From Spongospora subterranea f. sp. subterranea (taxonomy: Eukaryota; Endomyxa: Phytomyxea; Phytomyxea; Plasmodiophorida): DNA of 64,000 nt. The notes under the pieces are model-generated. The model did not search any database. It was not told the origin of the DNA and was given only the letters and a program-made list of their open reading frames with translations. This document shows, piece after piece, positions 9,091 to 20,524 of the stretch (position 1 is its first letter; the number at the start of each line of letters is the position of its first letter). The stretch is taken from contig JAUGWO010000064.1 of the NCBI GenBank assembly GCA_049724395.1, forward strand, positions 1 to 64,000, given 5' to 3'. The translations under genes were made by a program, and so were the position numbers.

Positions 9091-9894
9091 TCAAAAAAAT
9101 TTGGGTCGCAATTCCGCGTGCAGATTGTAGCACCGTGGTAAATAGCATTTATCCTTAGGGCATCTGCAGTAATTGCAGTATGACTTGTCTGAAGCTGACC
9201 GGGAACGTAGTTCAGCCTTCAATGCCAAAATTTCTTTCTGTAAATGATCGGATTCCGGAGATGATATTTTATGGCGGGACTCGTTTCTCATTAAGATCGC
9301 CGTAACTGATTCCGAGGTAATGTTTTCTTGCAGAGCCGCATCAATCGAATAAACAACGACATGTGATAATCGATCATTTACACCCATCAAAATAATCATC
9401 GCCTTCAGCGAGTCCGGGATCGTTAAGTGTTTCGAAGCAATTGCTTTGACATCGTTCACTGCCGACTCCACGTTTGCTATATACTGCTTAACAGTGGAGG
9501 ATCCTTGCTCTATCCTGAACAAGTTCTTTAGCACTTGGCTGCACTCTTGTAATCCACAAACAGACAATCGATTCTTTAATGCAAACCATGCTGCATGAGT
9601 GGTCTCAGTCTCGTCCACGAAACTGAAAATGTCATCCGCAACGCAGAGACATAATTGAGCATGGACACGATCATCCAGCCTCTTATCTTTCGTCGATGTC
9701 AAATCAGGTTGGGAATCAACTGTCTCGCCAATAAGATGTTTTGCTCCGATCCCCTTGATATGGAGTCTAGCCTTCTTTGCCCATGTGACATAGTTTGATT
9801 TACCATTCAAACATGGAAATTTGAGATTTTCACCGGGTATCCCTCCCTCTGATTCTGCGGTCGGTATCGTAGGTAACACTTGATTATCGCCCAT
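9091..9894 (-). CDS. copia gag
   Basis: The 267-residue ORF opens with an ATG 22 nt after the 5' LTR. It has the UBN2/copia-gag pattern: L-N-G-K-S-N-Y-V-T-W near residue 35, A-W-F-A-L-K-N-R near 105, V-K-Q-Y-I-A-N-V near 135, and a C-terminal Cys cluster (C-N-Y-C-R-C-P-K-D-K-C) that is a zinc-knuckle remnant. It forms the particle capsid. The ORF stops at TGA directly after a T7 run, and protease follows in the +1 frame. The join is therefore a +1 frameshift site, an indel, or a sequencing error. Confidence 0.85.
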   Translation of the reverse strand: MGDNQVLPTIPTAESEGGIPGENLKFPCLNGKSNYVTWAKKARLHIKGIGAKHLIGETVDSQPDLTSTKDKRLDDRVHAQLCLCVADDIFSFVDETETTHAAWFALKNRLSVCGLQECSQVLKNLFRIEQGSSTVKQYIANVESAVNDVKAIASKHLTIPDSLKAMIILMGVNDRLSHVVVYSIDAALQENITSESVTAILMRNESRHKISSPESDHLQKEILALKAELRSRSASDKSYCNYCRCPKDKCYLPRCYNLHAELRPKFF

Positions 9895-9915
9895 TGCGTG
9901 TTCTGACTGTTAATC

Positions 9916-10077
9916 TATCGTTTCAACAGCTATACATCCGTTGTATTAAAACAATAGGCAAAACTACAACCGTAACACCGTACAAGGGATACCTCCGCAG
10001 TCCGCGTCTTTACTCTGACAGAGACTCAAGTTGGAGCTGGCACGACGGTAGACATCGGGTTGACTTCCTCTCCAACA
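9916..10077 (-). repeat. copia 5' LTR (162 bp)
   Basis: Identical to the left LTR. The element's 5' end (TGTTGG) is at 10077, and the target duplication ATGAT follows at 10078-10082. Confidence 0.9.
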
Positions 10078-10082
10078 ATGAT

Positions 10083-10126
10083 GAGGGTGATGTCGTTAGG
10101 ATGGTTACGACTCTTGCCTGTTAGAC
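10083..10126 (+). pseudogene. 3' end of the SANT/NAM-like ORF displaced by copia
   Basis: After removal of the element and one ATGAT, the left frame (…G-Q-C-S-D-D) continues here as E-G-D-V-V-R-M-V-T-T-L-A-C and stops at TAG. The clean join supports both the insertion boundaries and the reality of the interrupted reading frame. Confidence 0.6.
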
Positions 10127-10249
10127 ACCATCTTCCTCTATTACTGTATTCACTCTTGAACTGCATACTCTCATTATCAAATGAATGTTCCTGCTGCCGA
10201 TGGACAAGTTGCAGATGAAGAGACCAACCAGAAACGGTTAACGATGCTC

Positions 10250-11420
10250 GCACAGCTGTGTGCCACCGCCTTTTGACGATGTTGGATATCACTGGAAAAC
10301 CCAAGAAGGGGGTGTTCGCTATTATCGGGGTCGAATTCAACGTATCTTGGCTCACGATTAGCGGGATTTGGCATCGAGGAAAAGATACATTGGCAGCAGG
10401 AGCCACTGCAGCAGTTGTATCGCATCTGAAAAAGAACTGCGGGCGGAAACCAAAATACCCGAACATTTCTTCCGATGTCGCTACCTTTCCTTTGAGCAAA
10501 AGGAACACCCTTAGACACTTATCTGCAGCAACTGGTATTTCTGCCGCTACATTGCATCGTCAACTTAAAAAGGCATCATCCGGCGTCATACGACTTCGTT
10601 AAAGCCTCTTCTCACTGAATGTAACAAGATCGTTCGAATCAATTTTTGTATTTTGATGCTTGAGCCCTCTTCTATTTCTACCTCACCAAATTCAGAGAAA
10701 TGTTTGATATTGTATATTGATGAAAATGGGTTTATCTTGCTCGCGACCGCGCCACATTTTATCTGACGGCAGACGAAGAAGAACCCTATCGTTCATGCAA
10801 GAGCAAGAAATTCATTGGAAAAATCATGTTCCTTGCAGCTGTTGCTCGACCAAGATTTGATGACGAGAATAATTGCGTTTTTGGCGGAAACATTGGCATC
10901 TGGCCGTTCGTAACCTCGGAACCTGCACAGCGATCGAGCATACACCGACAAAGGGGCACAGCGGTGACGAAGCCTGACATTTTCAAGGTCTGCTCCTATC
11001 TATATTCAGCAAGATCACGAGCAGTTCCGACTTTGTGCGCAGGAAGATGGTTATGATATTAGGCTGGTGTGTCAGCCACCAAACAGTCCAGATTTCAACA
11101 TTCTGGACCTGGGATTTTTAACGCGATTCAATCTATACAGCATACCGAATCCCCAAGAAACTTGGATGAACGAATAACAGCTGTTTCAAATGCGTATGAG
11201 AGGTTGGAACCTCAGATGCTCAACAATACCTTCTTGACATTACAAAGCGTGATGCTCTCTTGCATGGACGACGAAGGTGGAAACAGGTTCCGTATTCCAC
11301 ATTAAGGGAAAGGGAAGCTTGTCAATACTGGGCTACTTCCTATATCAATCACCTGCCTATTCGAAACAGTTACAAGGGCTAGAAATACAATTATGGATGC
11401 AAATCTTGCAAACTTGTTTC
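10250..11420 (+). pseudogene. mariner-like transposase relic
   Basis: Pieces in order across frames: an HTH segment (V-S-W-L-T-I-S-G-I-W-H-R-G-K near 10345) and a second HTH (L-S-A-A-T-G-I-S-A-A-T-L-H near 10518) in the N-terminal DNA-binding half; L-T-A-D-E-E-E-P-Y-R-S-C-K-S-K near 10765; F-L-A-A-V-A-R-P-R-F near 10827; I-G-I-W-P-F-V near 10890; D-L-G-F-L near 11107; L-N-N-T-F-L-T-L-Q-S near 11220; and L-L-P-I-S-I-T-C near 11335. These match mariner-like transposases known to me from oomycetes. Multiple frameshifts and missing catalytic segments (no clear QQDNA block) show an inactive copy. Confidence 0.7.
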
Positions 11421-11429
11421 CTTCTCTTT

Positions 11430-12260
11430 CAATAAAGTGAGAAGTGTCAATCTGGGCTGTTTGCTGGCTGGCAGAAGAGCCTGATATCAATTTGAGATAG
11501 GGAGAACAAACCTGATATAGATTCTGCCATCCCTATCCATCAGTTGAATACTTTGAAAAAGACAAAAAGTCCGTTTGATCGGTTATTTTGAAACGGAGGT
11601 AGGATATCACTGCGTTTTTACTGATTAGACAATGCTTTAGTGAATAATTGAACCAGAGAGATTTTTTATGGCAATGTGCGGCGAACATGTCTGGTTTTCA
11701 AGATGAGCATCGAACCACACTTTGCGTCAATGAACCAATTCTGGGTCCGGGAGAGCATCAGGAATCTCAAAATGAACTTGCAAAACAATGGCCACAATGG
11801 AGAGTAATACAAAGTATTGCCAACTTGTGCTTTCAGCTTCTCAAAATGAGACTGGGCTGCGCAAGGATGCTCAAAGTCCCATTAATTTGAGATGATAAAC
11901 TTCAAATGTGCGAACAATCGCCATTCTTGTCTCTCTCAGTACTCTGTCGGCGGTGACGCCTGAGTACTTAAGTAACCACTCGTAGAGAAAAAGATAGGAA
12001 AATAAAATCGATTGTATTCAGAGCTGCATAATAAAGAGAGAGAGAAAAGAATAACGGTCGTACTGCTACTTTGAGTTCTCTTCGAAGTCCCTTTGACTCC
12101 GTTTAAAAAATCAACGAATTCGTTTACATGTTTCGCAAAAGAACGTTGAAACGTAGTTCAAACGAGTAATTCGTTTGAACTGTTAGTGGTTGTCACGAGA
12201 ATTGTGGTTGCCATGAGTTTAGCAGAGCCTTGTAATACCGTAAGTGGTTCAGCCAACGAC
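11430..12260. other. no gene seen
   Basis: Short unsupported ORFs only. Near 12110-12180 the hexamer-like core AACGAATTCGTTT and its variants recur a few times. Confidence 0.5.
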
Positions 12261-12368
12261 AACGGTCACGAGTTCATACCCACATTGATAACGTCTTGAC
12301 ACCTATTCAAGGAACTGACGGCGTTCGTACCATTTCCATACTCTTTAGTAGTATTATTTGCAGAACGA

Positions 12369-12815
12369 TCAAGCATCGGCGCCTGCTCCGTGGTTAAAAT
12401 GGCAGCATGATGATCCAGTACCCGCGACATCTTCGCCATGGTCAGAGTGAGAGGACGATGACGCACCGTGATTGGCGTCTGTAGGCTGGCCACTATTCGT
12501 ACCGTCTTCCCCCTGATTAGATTGAGAGCACGATGACGCCCCGTCATTTTTAGAGTGGCAGCAACGCGTGACATCTTCCTTGGCGTCAGTAGAGAATGAT
12601 GATTCACTGTTCGTAGCAACTTCATCAGTTTTAGCATGACAACACCCCGATTTACACTCGCTCTCAAGGCCAAAAGATGAATCGTTTGATTTCGTCGGCG
12701 CAGTGAAGGCCCAAATCCCGACCGCCGTCGCGATCGCCACAGTTGCCACAACTGCAAAGACACCAGAGGCGATCATGGTCTTGCGAGAACAGGTCGTGGA
12801 TGATGAGGATAACAT
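12369..12815 (-). CDS. small single-pass membrane protein with Cys-Cys-His repeats (hypothetical)
   Basis: I do not recognise a family. From the ATG at 12815 the 148-residue product has a short N-terminus, one hydrophobic segment at about residues 14-36 (I-A-S-G-V-F-A-V-V-A-T-V-A-I), and then a long Ser/Gly/Asn-rich acidic tail. In that tail, Cys-Cys-His occurs three times (S-G-C-C-H-A, T-R-C-C-H-S, S-S-C-C-H-F), each near acidic or His-rich residues. CCH clusters could bind metal, or the cysteines could be acylated; both are inference. The tail has internal period-like repetition (H-G-E-D-V, Q-G-E-D-G). A longer read starting upstream uses a non-ATG codon. No intron is needed. Confidence 0.45.
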   Translation of the reverse strand: MLSSSSTTCSRKTMIASGVFAVVATVAIATAVGIWAFTAPTKSNDSSFGLESECKSGCCHAKTDEVATNSESSFSTDAKEDVTRCCHSKNDGASSCSQSNQGEDGTNSGQPTDANHGASSSSHSDHGEDVAGTGSSCCHFNHGAGADA

Positions 12816-13098
12816 GGCCAACAAAGGTAATGTAATCACAGATTCTGGAGTTTAGCGCCACTTGAGCCAGCGAGGGTGCACCTCATGATTCGGGTTACCA
12901 CTTACAGGTTTACGTCACTTGAGACGGTCCGCTACACCGCAAATGTACACACCCCTACAGTAACAGCGCGTTTGGGCCACTTAAAACCCGGGTTTTTGTC
13001 CGTGGAAAATCCGGGGTCGGTTATTTTCTCAAAATTGCTTGTTTGGTCGCCATTTTTTTGGGGTTTTGAAACCCCGGGTTTTCACTTCCATATCAACC

Positions 13099-13585
13099 TG
13101 CTACATTTTCAGTTTCAAAGGATGATCGCAGACTTGAACCGAAAACTTTGGTTTCTTCAGAATAACAAAAAGATAATTATTGCTCTATCCTGACTCACTT
13201 TCCGATCAAGCTTCCGCGTTCGAGTCACCCTCTTTCCGACACAACCTTCATCAGAGGAATACTTTGATTACATAAAATCATTTACGTTCTAGTAACCATA
13301 ATTGCCACCGCTCAGGGCCATCCAGCACAATGAGGAATTCACTAATCAGTCCTGTCAATTGGTCGCTGAGCCTGAGCAGTGGCAATTATGGTTACTAGAA
13401 CGTAATGATTTTATGTAATCAAAGTATTCCTCAGATGAAGGTTGTGCCCGAAAGGGTGACTCGAACGCGGAAGCATGATCGGAAAGTGAGTCAGGATAGA
13501 GAAATAATTATCCTTTTGTTATTCTGAAGAAACCAAAGATTTCGGTTGAAGTCTGCGATCATCCTTCGAATCTGAAGATTTAGCA
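13099..13585. repeat. foldback element, ~215-bp arms
   Basis: The left arm (about 13099-13316) and right arm (13371-13585) are near-perfect reverse complements with a 54-bp spacer and only scattered substitutions and single-base gaps. Neither arm encodes a recognisable protein. The structure fits a foldback/MITE-like element and would form a long RNA hairpin if transcribed. Confidence 0.9.
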
Positions 13586-13799
13586 TGCTTGGGTACTATG
13601 GAATCATAAAAGGGACGGATCCTGAGTTAGGGTCCCTAATCGCCAACTATTCTTTGGTCGCGATGTCTACAGTTCCATAAACTCGATAGAGGAAGGAGTC
13701 GGAGTAGCCGCGTGCTTTGAGACGATGATACAGCAGATGGAAGTGCTTGACGCGGTTCTTTTCTGTTGTATTATGTCGGCAGATGCGGATTGGTTCTCC

Positions 13800-14230
13800 T
13801 TTGATGAATCCTCGTAGCCGAAGACTACTACCGCATGGTCCAATTACACCTAATGGATGAACGAGTATACAGGAAGATCTGTCCAACTGATTCTGACGCT
13901 TTGCAGATTCTCAAACAGACCATACTCCGACAATATCAGGCCCTTCTTCATAATCTGATTCAGAAGCCCGAAGAGGTCATCGACCAATTCTTAAACGATC
14001 CAGATACAACGCTACCAGTATTCCACGTTCTGCCCAAACTACACAAACCAGGATGAACTGCTCGGCCCATCGTGGGTGCAACCAAATGGTTCACGACTAC
14101 GGCTAGCATCTTTCTGGACAGGTTCGAAACCCGGTTTTTCGAAAACCTATTCGGAGTAGGTTATTACGTGGGTTATTGCAAGCATCTTCTCCGAACCGCT
14201 CAATATCTTCCCATGCCAGGAGCCAAACAA
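13800..14230 (+). pseudogene. reverse transcriptase relic (KLHK...RPI type)
   Basis: The plus strand reads H-L-M-D-E-R-V-Y-R-K-I near 13845, then F-H-V-L-P-K-L-H-K-P followed by a TGA and A-R-P-I-V-G-A-T near 14025-14082, then S-I-F-L-D-R-F. The 'PKLHKP...RPIV' block is a known signature of Penelope-like and related non-LTR reverse transcriptases. An in-frame stop inside the motif and loss of the catalytic palm segment make it a dead fragment. It could be part of the same decayed element as the endonuclease at 16.2-17.2 kb. Confidence 0.5.
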
Positions 14231-14491
14231 GCTATTCGTGGTTCGCGGGCAGCCTTGGATTTGAACAGGAATGCATTATTAATCGGTTTGATGCTGGAAC
14301 AAGCAAGTTTTGGGAAACGAGCCGATTCAGGGTTAAAAAAAAGAGGCCTTGACGGCAGTTCTGTTTTCATTGAATGATCAATTGGATTTGAACTACACAC
14401 AAGATCAGCGAAAGAATCGGGTCAAATTGGTAATAGCGAAATAAATTGCAAGAGACATTGGCACAGTGATATTTGACCGGCGTTTGTTGTA

Positions 14492-14734
14492 TCAGTTGAA
14501 GAAACAATACGTAACAATTTCATGGTTGAGCTTTGCAAAGATTCGTCTCGGATTACCAGATATGAATTCTTGAGCCCAAGCTGCTGCTCGCAGCGACGAC
14601 GTTCTGCAAGGGGTTTTGAGGCAGTGAGTTTCAGCATGCCAATCGCCAACGAGGGCGGCAATTTGCCGATTCCGATCATCAACTTTGAATTCGTCATCTT
14701 CCTCATTTGTTTGAAAGACATCAGCCCGCGCCAA
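14492..14734 (-). pseudogene. possible Harbinger-like transposase N-terminal relic
   Basis: A single frame reads D-D-R-N-R-Q-I-A-A-L-V-G-D-W-H-A-E and later A-W-A-Q-E-F-I-S-G-N-P-R-R-I. The 'E.L.GNPRRF' pattern recalls the N-terminal part of Harbinger/'plant transposon' proteins of protists. No DDE core follows. The call is weak. Confidence 0.25.
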
Positions 14735-14749
14735 ACCCTGAAGCTACTG

Positions 14750-16190
14750 GCGGGTCATGTACGAATCTCAATGTGTTCGATTGCAAAATATACTGAAGCC
14801 GTAAGAATCGAGCCAACCAAGGCTACACGACTTGATTTTGAGAATAAAACAACTGACCATCGAGGTAAGAAAATATCAACAAAAATTGTTGGATTCTGGG
14901 TTGGCATTGCCTATGAGAAATCACAACACCTGTTTTCTCCAAGGTAAATTTAATTTTGTTGAGGCGGATGACGACAGGAGTCTGCAGTCTGTTGTTGTGT
15001 GGGCACCGCTCTGGTATCTCAAATGATACATCACTCAAACGCCAGCTATGTCGCTCTCAGCGTCGATTCCTACCTCGCAAACCGGGATACTTTTTTATCG
15101 TCACGTGAGTTTATCATAGAAAAATCGTTCCCAAACCGATGTTCCCTGGATACTGACAATATATCCAAATGATCTCACAGATGTCACTGCTCCTTTGCCC
15201 TTCCACGCCAGGTATTGTATGATGATCGAGTTAGGCATCTTGACTGGTTCTTGATTGGCGGTTGAATGACCTGAGGGCAATTTCAGGGCTCACATTCCAT
15301 CTCCAACAACCACCTTGTTGCTGAAACTCTCGTCACTCAAAGCATAGAGAGTGTAGTCTGAACGATGAAAGAATGGTGGAGACTACAGTTCAAAGGGCAT
15401 TCTTATGAAGTCAACCAGAACCGCCAGTTGACGGTCTGCAAGTCTATAAAACCAAAGATCGGATATTTCGTTGATCGACAGCGTCGAAACAAAATTCAGA
15501 TGTCAGAAGTTATCTGCTGTCACGTCTCAAACCAGTATTTTGAACGGTGGGCTGACACGAAGATAACGCTTGGTTCGAAAACACAATTCTGACCCCTGCA
15601 GAGAAATTGTGAATTTCGCTATACCCATCGAGCTAAAGCAGTAGGGTTTTTATGTATGGGCTAAGCACAATTCGTTCTTTCGATATTTGATGTGGAGAAC
15701 TCAAATACAGTTTTGGGCAGCTGCTCTGGGATATTTTGCATCAACATTCAGGATGCGATTTGTAGCTTTGCGAAGGTTTTACGAACAGGTAGTGACTGGA
15801 CCCTTCCAGCATCGACACCTACAAGGTTGTGATCGTCAGTACTGGTTGGAGTTTCAAGCCAAGCTTTTACCAGGGATTTGGCAAAGCGTGCCGGCCCATC
15901 AGGAGCATATATTTGGAGTCCGGCAGCGGCCAGCGCCGATCGTCGAGAAATATCCATCAGACAGTGACACAACTTCTTCACTGACTCAGAGATTTACAGA
16001 CACAGGACAGGGACACGAAAACAGGTCCAGTTCTCGCCCATCAGACCTTCCAACGAGAAATTGTATTGATATGACGTTCCAAATGGTCGTTATACTTGCT
16101 GTTTTACCGTTGCTGACATCGCCATCTCCGTATCAACGTAGACAAAGGCATCGCCCCATCTTGGAATCAAACTGACCAAACATGATGACT
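14750..16190. other. degenerate transposon DNA, nothing definite
   Basis: Several 70-160-codon ORFs occur on both strands without recognisable domains. They lie between RT-like and endonuclease-like relics and are probably parts of the same decayed elements. Confidence 0.4.
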
Positions 16191-16199
16191 AGGATTACG

Positions 16200-17230
16200 G
16201 ATCCTGACTCAAAATTTGCAGTTCACCCCGTTCGTTGGAGGGACGGCCGAACAGCAGAACGCGCGCGCCAATAAATCAGTAGAACAGATTTTACTCTCGT
16301 TTCCGCAATACGATATCATTGGGATGCAAGAGGTCAGAAAATGTGATGGAAATCGGAGCGAGCTCACCTTGATCGAATAGGTGTTCATGGAAGCACCGAG
16401 GCAGATTCTCATCCAGGGTGGAGGAAGCAATTCTCCAAGAACGCTGTTTTATTCGGTCACTCTAAACGTGGTGAATAGGGCTAGCTGAGACATATCCACA
16501 TACTTTATACACTGTTCGCGATCAGCAGAAAGAACTGGGCAGCGGATTGTTGATCATCTCCAAATACCCCATTGCCAGATCCGATTTCCACGCGTATTTA
16601 GACAGTTCTGGTCGTTGCTTTCGGTTTCTGAGCTCGTGTGATCAGATATACCAAGGCATCCGGAACTGACAGTTTGGCGTCGAAAGGCTGCCTAGTTGTC
16701 GAGTTCCACGTCGTGAATGGGTCGGCGTCTGGCCTTTTAATCATGGGCTTAACCCACCTTCAAGCCGGTGGCTCCAACGACATCATGACCAGCCAGATCG
16801 AGGTCGGATATTCGTCTGCAGCAAAAATTCTTCTGATTTCTCGAAACAGGAAGGCGCCTCCACGATTCGTTCATTCATGCAGAATGCCGACCCAACCATG
16901 CAAGCGTATACCGCTGTCATCTACATGGGTATTCAATACATCCTCGCATCGCCATCCTCTTGCTAATGCGATGTAATTCAGGAGATATGAACATGGCAGA
17001 AGGTCAGGTCCATCAGCCCATTTCTTGTCGACCATGCTGCAACCTGTCGCGTCCTTGCAGATTCGGCGTCATATTCCACGATGGTGTCCGCATTAGGCTC
17101 CGAAGTTGTTGATATCTACCGCTATTTGAACCCGAACCAACCTGGGTATACGTTCCCAGCATCTCCTACTCCAACAACCCGATTAGATTACATATTCGCG
17201 ATTAAAACTGTCACCAGCAACGCGTAGGAA
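16200..17230 (+). pseudogene. LINE-type endonuclease (EEP) relic
   Basis: Fragments in changing frames follow the exonuclease-endonuclease-phosphatase order: D-I-I-G-M-Q-E-V-R near 16310 (catalytic E), G-L-L-I-I-S-K-Y-P-I-A near 16540, and at the end Y-R-Y-L-N-P-N-Q-P-G-Y-T-F-P then R-L-D-Y-I-F-A near 17180. Non-LTR retrotransposons use this domain to nick target DNA. At least three frameshifts and in-frame stops show decay. A host EEP nuclease is possible but less likely given the surrounding debris. Confidence 0.5.
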
Positions 17231-17427
17231 CCGCTATTGCGATATTCTTCATTTGTCGGCTGAACTCTGAATCTTAAGTTCCATTCCACAGTTGTCGTTT
17301 CAATGACAGTACCACGTTGATCAGCGCCAGCGTTGACCCAATGGTCGTCAATCAGAATCTATCTGATCATCGTGGATCTGAGATGCGTTTCGGTCTGGGG
17401 TAATCGCCAGCAGCCGTCTGCAATTCC

Positions 17428-18021
17428 TTGAGCTTTTGTGATAGATCTATCCCTCCGAGCTGGCGGCGAATTACTCTCAAACACAAAGTGTGGAACGCCA
17501 ACGTCATCAGCGTTCTTCAATTTTCATTCGCCATTGCATATTGTGTTGTGTGTCGTATCACTACTGGCCGCCTCAACTCTACCTTGACCGACAAATTGTC
17601 ACAATTGTCAAAACGTCTTTTCATAAACATGATTGATCAGCCTGTTTATATGTCAAATCTGTTTAAGGTGTTGTGCGCTACGAACGTAGGAAAATGCAGC
17701 CATCTATTTCATTGCGCGTTGAAGGCGGCGGCTGCTGTCCTGGCCTTGGATCGATCAGTGATCATCTGGGCTTCGTTGTTCAAATATTGTACGACCATCG
17801 GCTCGATCCTGAAGGTTTCCAGTGTCAAATTGGGTCAGTCCAACTACGTTCTATTGGCCTGGGAATTCAAGCTAGCTGCACAAAACACTGATGTAGAAGC
17901 CGAATTGACGGAACGGAAACCATACCGTCAACCGACCCTCCTGATGTCCATCCAAGAGATGGTTGACTCTTGGAATCGACGCAAACCCATTGCCTTGGAA
18001 CCATATTGGCGAATGCGTTGA
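17428..18021 (+). CDS. unrecognised 197-codon ORF downstream of the endonuclease relic
   Basis: No domain is recognised. It lies where a LINE would carry the linker between endonuclease and RT. Composition is unremarkable, with a Cys/Ile/Val-rich first half and a more polar C-terminal third. It starts with a non-canonical codon and may be an accidental ORF in decayed element DNA. Confidence 0.2.
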   Translation: MSFCDRSIPPSWRRITLKHKVWNANVISVLQFSFAIAYCVVCRITTGRLNSTLTDKLSQLSKRLFINMIDQPVYMSNLFKVLCATNVGKCSHLFHCALKAAAAVLALDRSVIIWASLFKYCTTIGSILKVSSVKLGQSNYVLLAWEFKLAAQNTDVEAELTERKPYRQPTLLMSIQEMVDSWNRRKPIALEPYWRMR

Positions 18022-18079
18022 TGAAGATGTGACGAAGATACTGTCAAGATTTTGTCGAAGTGCATGTGGGATTGATTAG

Positions 18080-18375
18080 AGGATCACCAACAAGGAACAA
18101 CAAGACGCGGCAAAAGAAGCAGGACCTCGAGGACTTCAAGACAAAGGGGCCACTGTCATTTCTGGACGCGATCTGAACGAGCTCAAACAGATGGGCTCAG
18201 AAATGGATCCGGACGATGTTAAATACTCAATTTTTAGGCAAGCTACCGAACGAGTACACGCACGCCCTGTCCCTACATAAACAAGCAGGCAAACGAAGCA
18301 TATTCGCTCGACGAGGTCGAACAGTATTTGAACGACGAAGCTAAGACGCCTGGTTGTTTCTTAAGTGAGGTGCAC
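18080..18375 (+). pseudogene. copia gag fragment
   Basis: With one frame change the sequence reads L-P-N-E-Y-T-H-A-L-S-L then Y-S-L-D-E-V-E-Q-Y-L-N-D-E. This is the 'LP.EY...........L.EV...L..E' segment of copia gag proteins. It is unrelated in detail to the complete copia element at 5.4-10 kb. No LTR is visible. Confidence 0.4.
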
Positions 18376-18648
18376 GTACTTGTTCGGTAACTTGTCTAGG
18401 ATTGCGATTGGTTTTATTAGGATCGCGTCCGGAAACGACCCCATTGTCTCAAACTCCTCGACGCATGAAGCCTGCAGGTCCTGCTTGTCTTGTTGTCCTT
18501 GTTGGTGATTTTCAGGACAATCCCACATGGACTTCCACGAAGTCCCTCGTCTTCATGTCGTCATCAACGCATTTTGCCATTTCCCACACAAGACGTTCAA
18601 AGCATCGTCGTGGGAAACGGACGAACATCAAAGGAGACGCTCATCGCG

Positions 18649-18810
18649 TTTTACTGGGGATTGATTTGAGTTGACGTTGGTTTTACTGGGGATTGATTTG
18701 AGTTGACGTTGGTTTTACTGGGGATTGATTTGAGTTGACGTTGGTTTTACTGGGGATTGATTTAAGTTGACGTTGGTTTTACTGGGTGGTTGATTTGGGT
18801 TGACGGGTTG
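18649..18810. repeat. 32-bp tandem repeat, ~5 copies
   Basis: The unit TTTTACTGGGGATTGATTTG plus AGTTGACGTTGG is repeated about 4.8 times, with the last unit diverged (GGGTGGTTGATTTGGG). Confidence 0.9.
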
Positions 18811-18981
18811 ATGGTTCGCGCAACCCGCTGGAGGCCGCATGGACATTTCAGAGTGAACATTGAGGGCTGCAACAGCGTGATACAGTCAGAAGGTCGCTGG
18901 TACATAACAAGTGTTCCACTATTAGGTTTACTTACCAACAAGACCGTTCGCCACGAGGATTAGGGTTGGGATTCAGAGTGA

Positions 18982-20524
<1,543 letters not shown>

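Larger units (their letters stand above)
5377..10077 (-). mobile_element. complete Ty1/copia retrotransposon (4.7 kb)
   Basis: The element has two identical 162-bp LTRs, a 5-bp ATGAT target duplication, a polypurine tract next to the 3' LTR, gag, protease, integrase, RT and RNase H in Ty1/copia order (integrase before RT). Only about 20 nt separate the 5' LTR from the gag ATG. Three single-base frame changes interrupt gag-pol, near 9088, 8793 and 8250. Identical LTRs mean a very recent insertion, so these changes are either assembly errors or early decay. The insertion lies inside an older SANT-like transposon ORF. Confidence 0.95.

Noticed and set aside
12266-12763. 165-codon minus ORF overlapping the CCH protein
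   Set aside because: It starts without a plausible signal and reads as Arg/Leu-rich shadow of the frame with the membrane segment.
13110-13580. tRNA-like arms in the foldback (GTTCGAGTC)
   Set aside because: No full cloverleaf could be folded; only a T-loop-like match is present.
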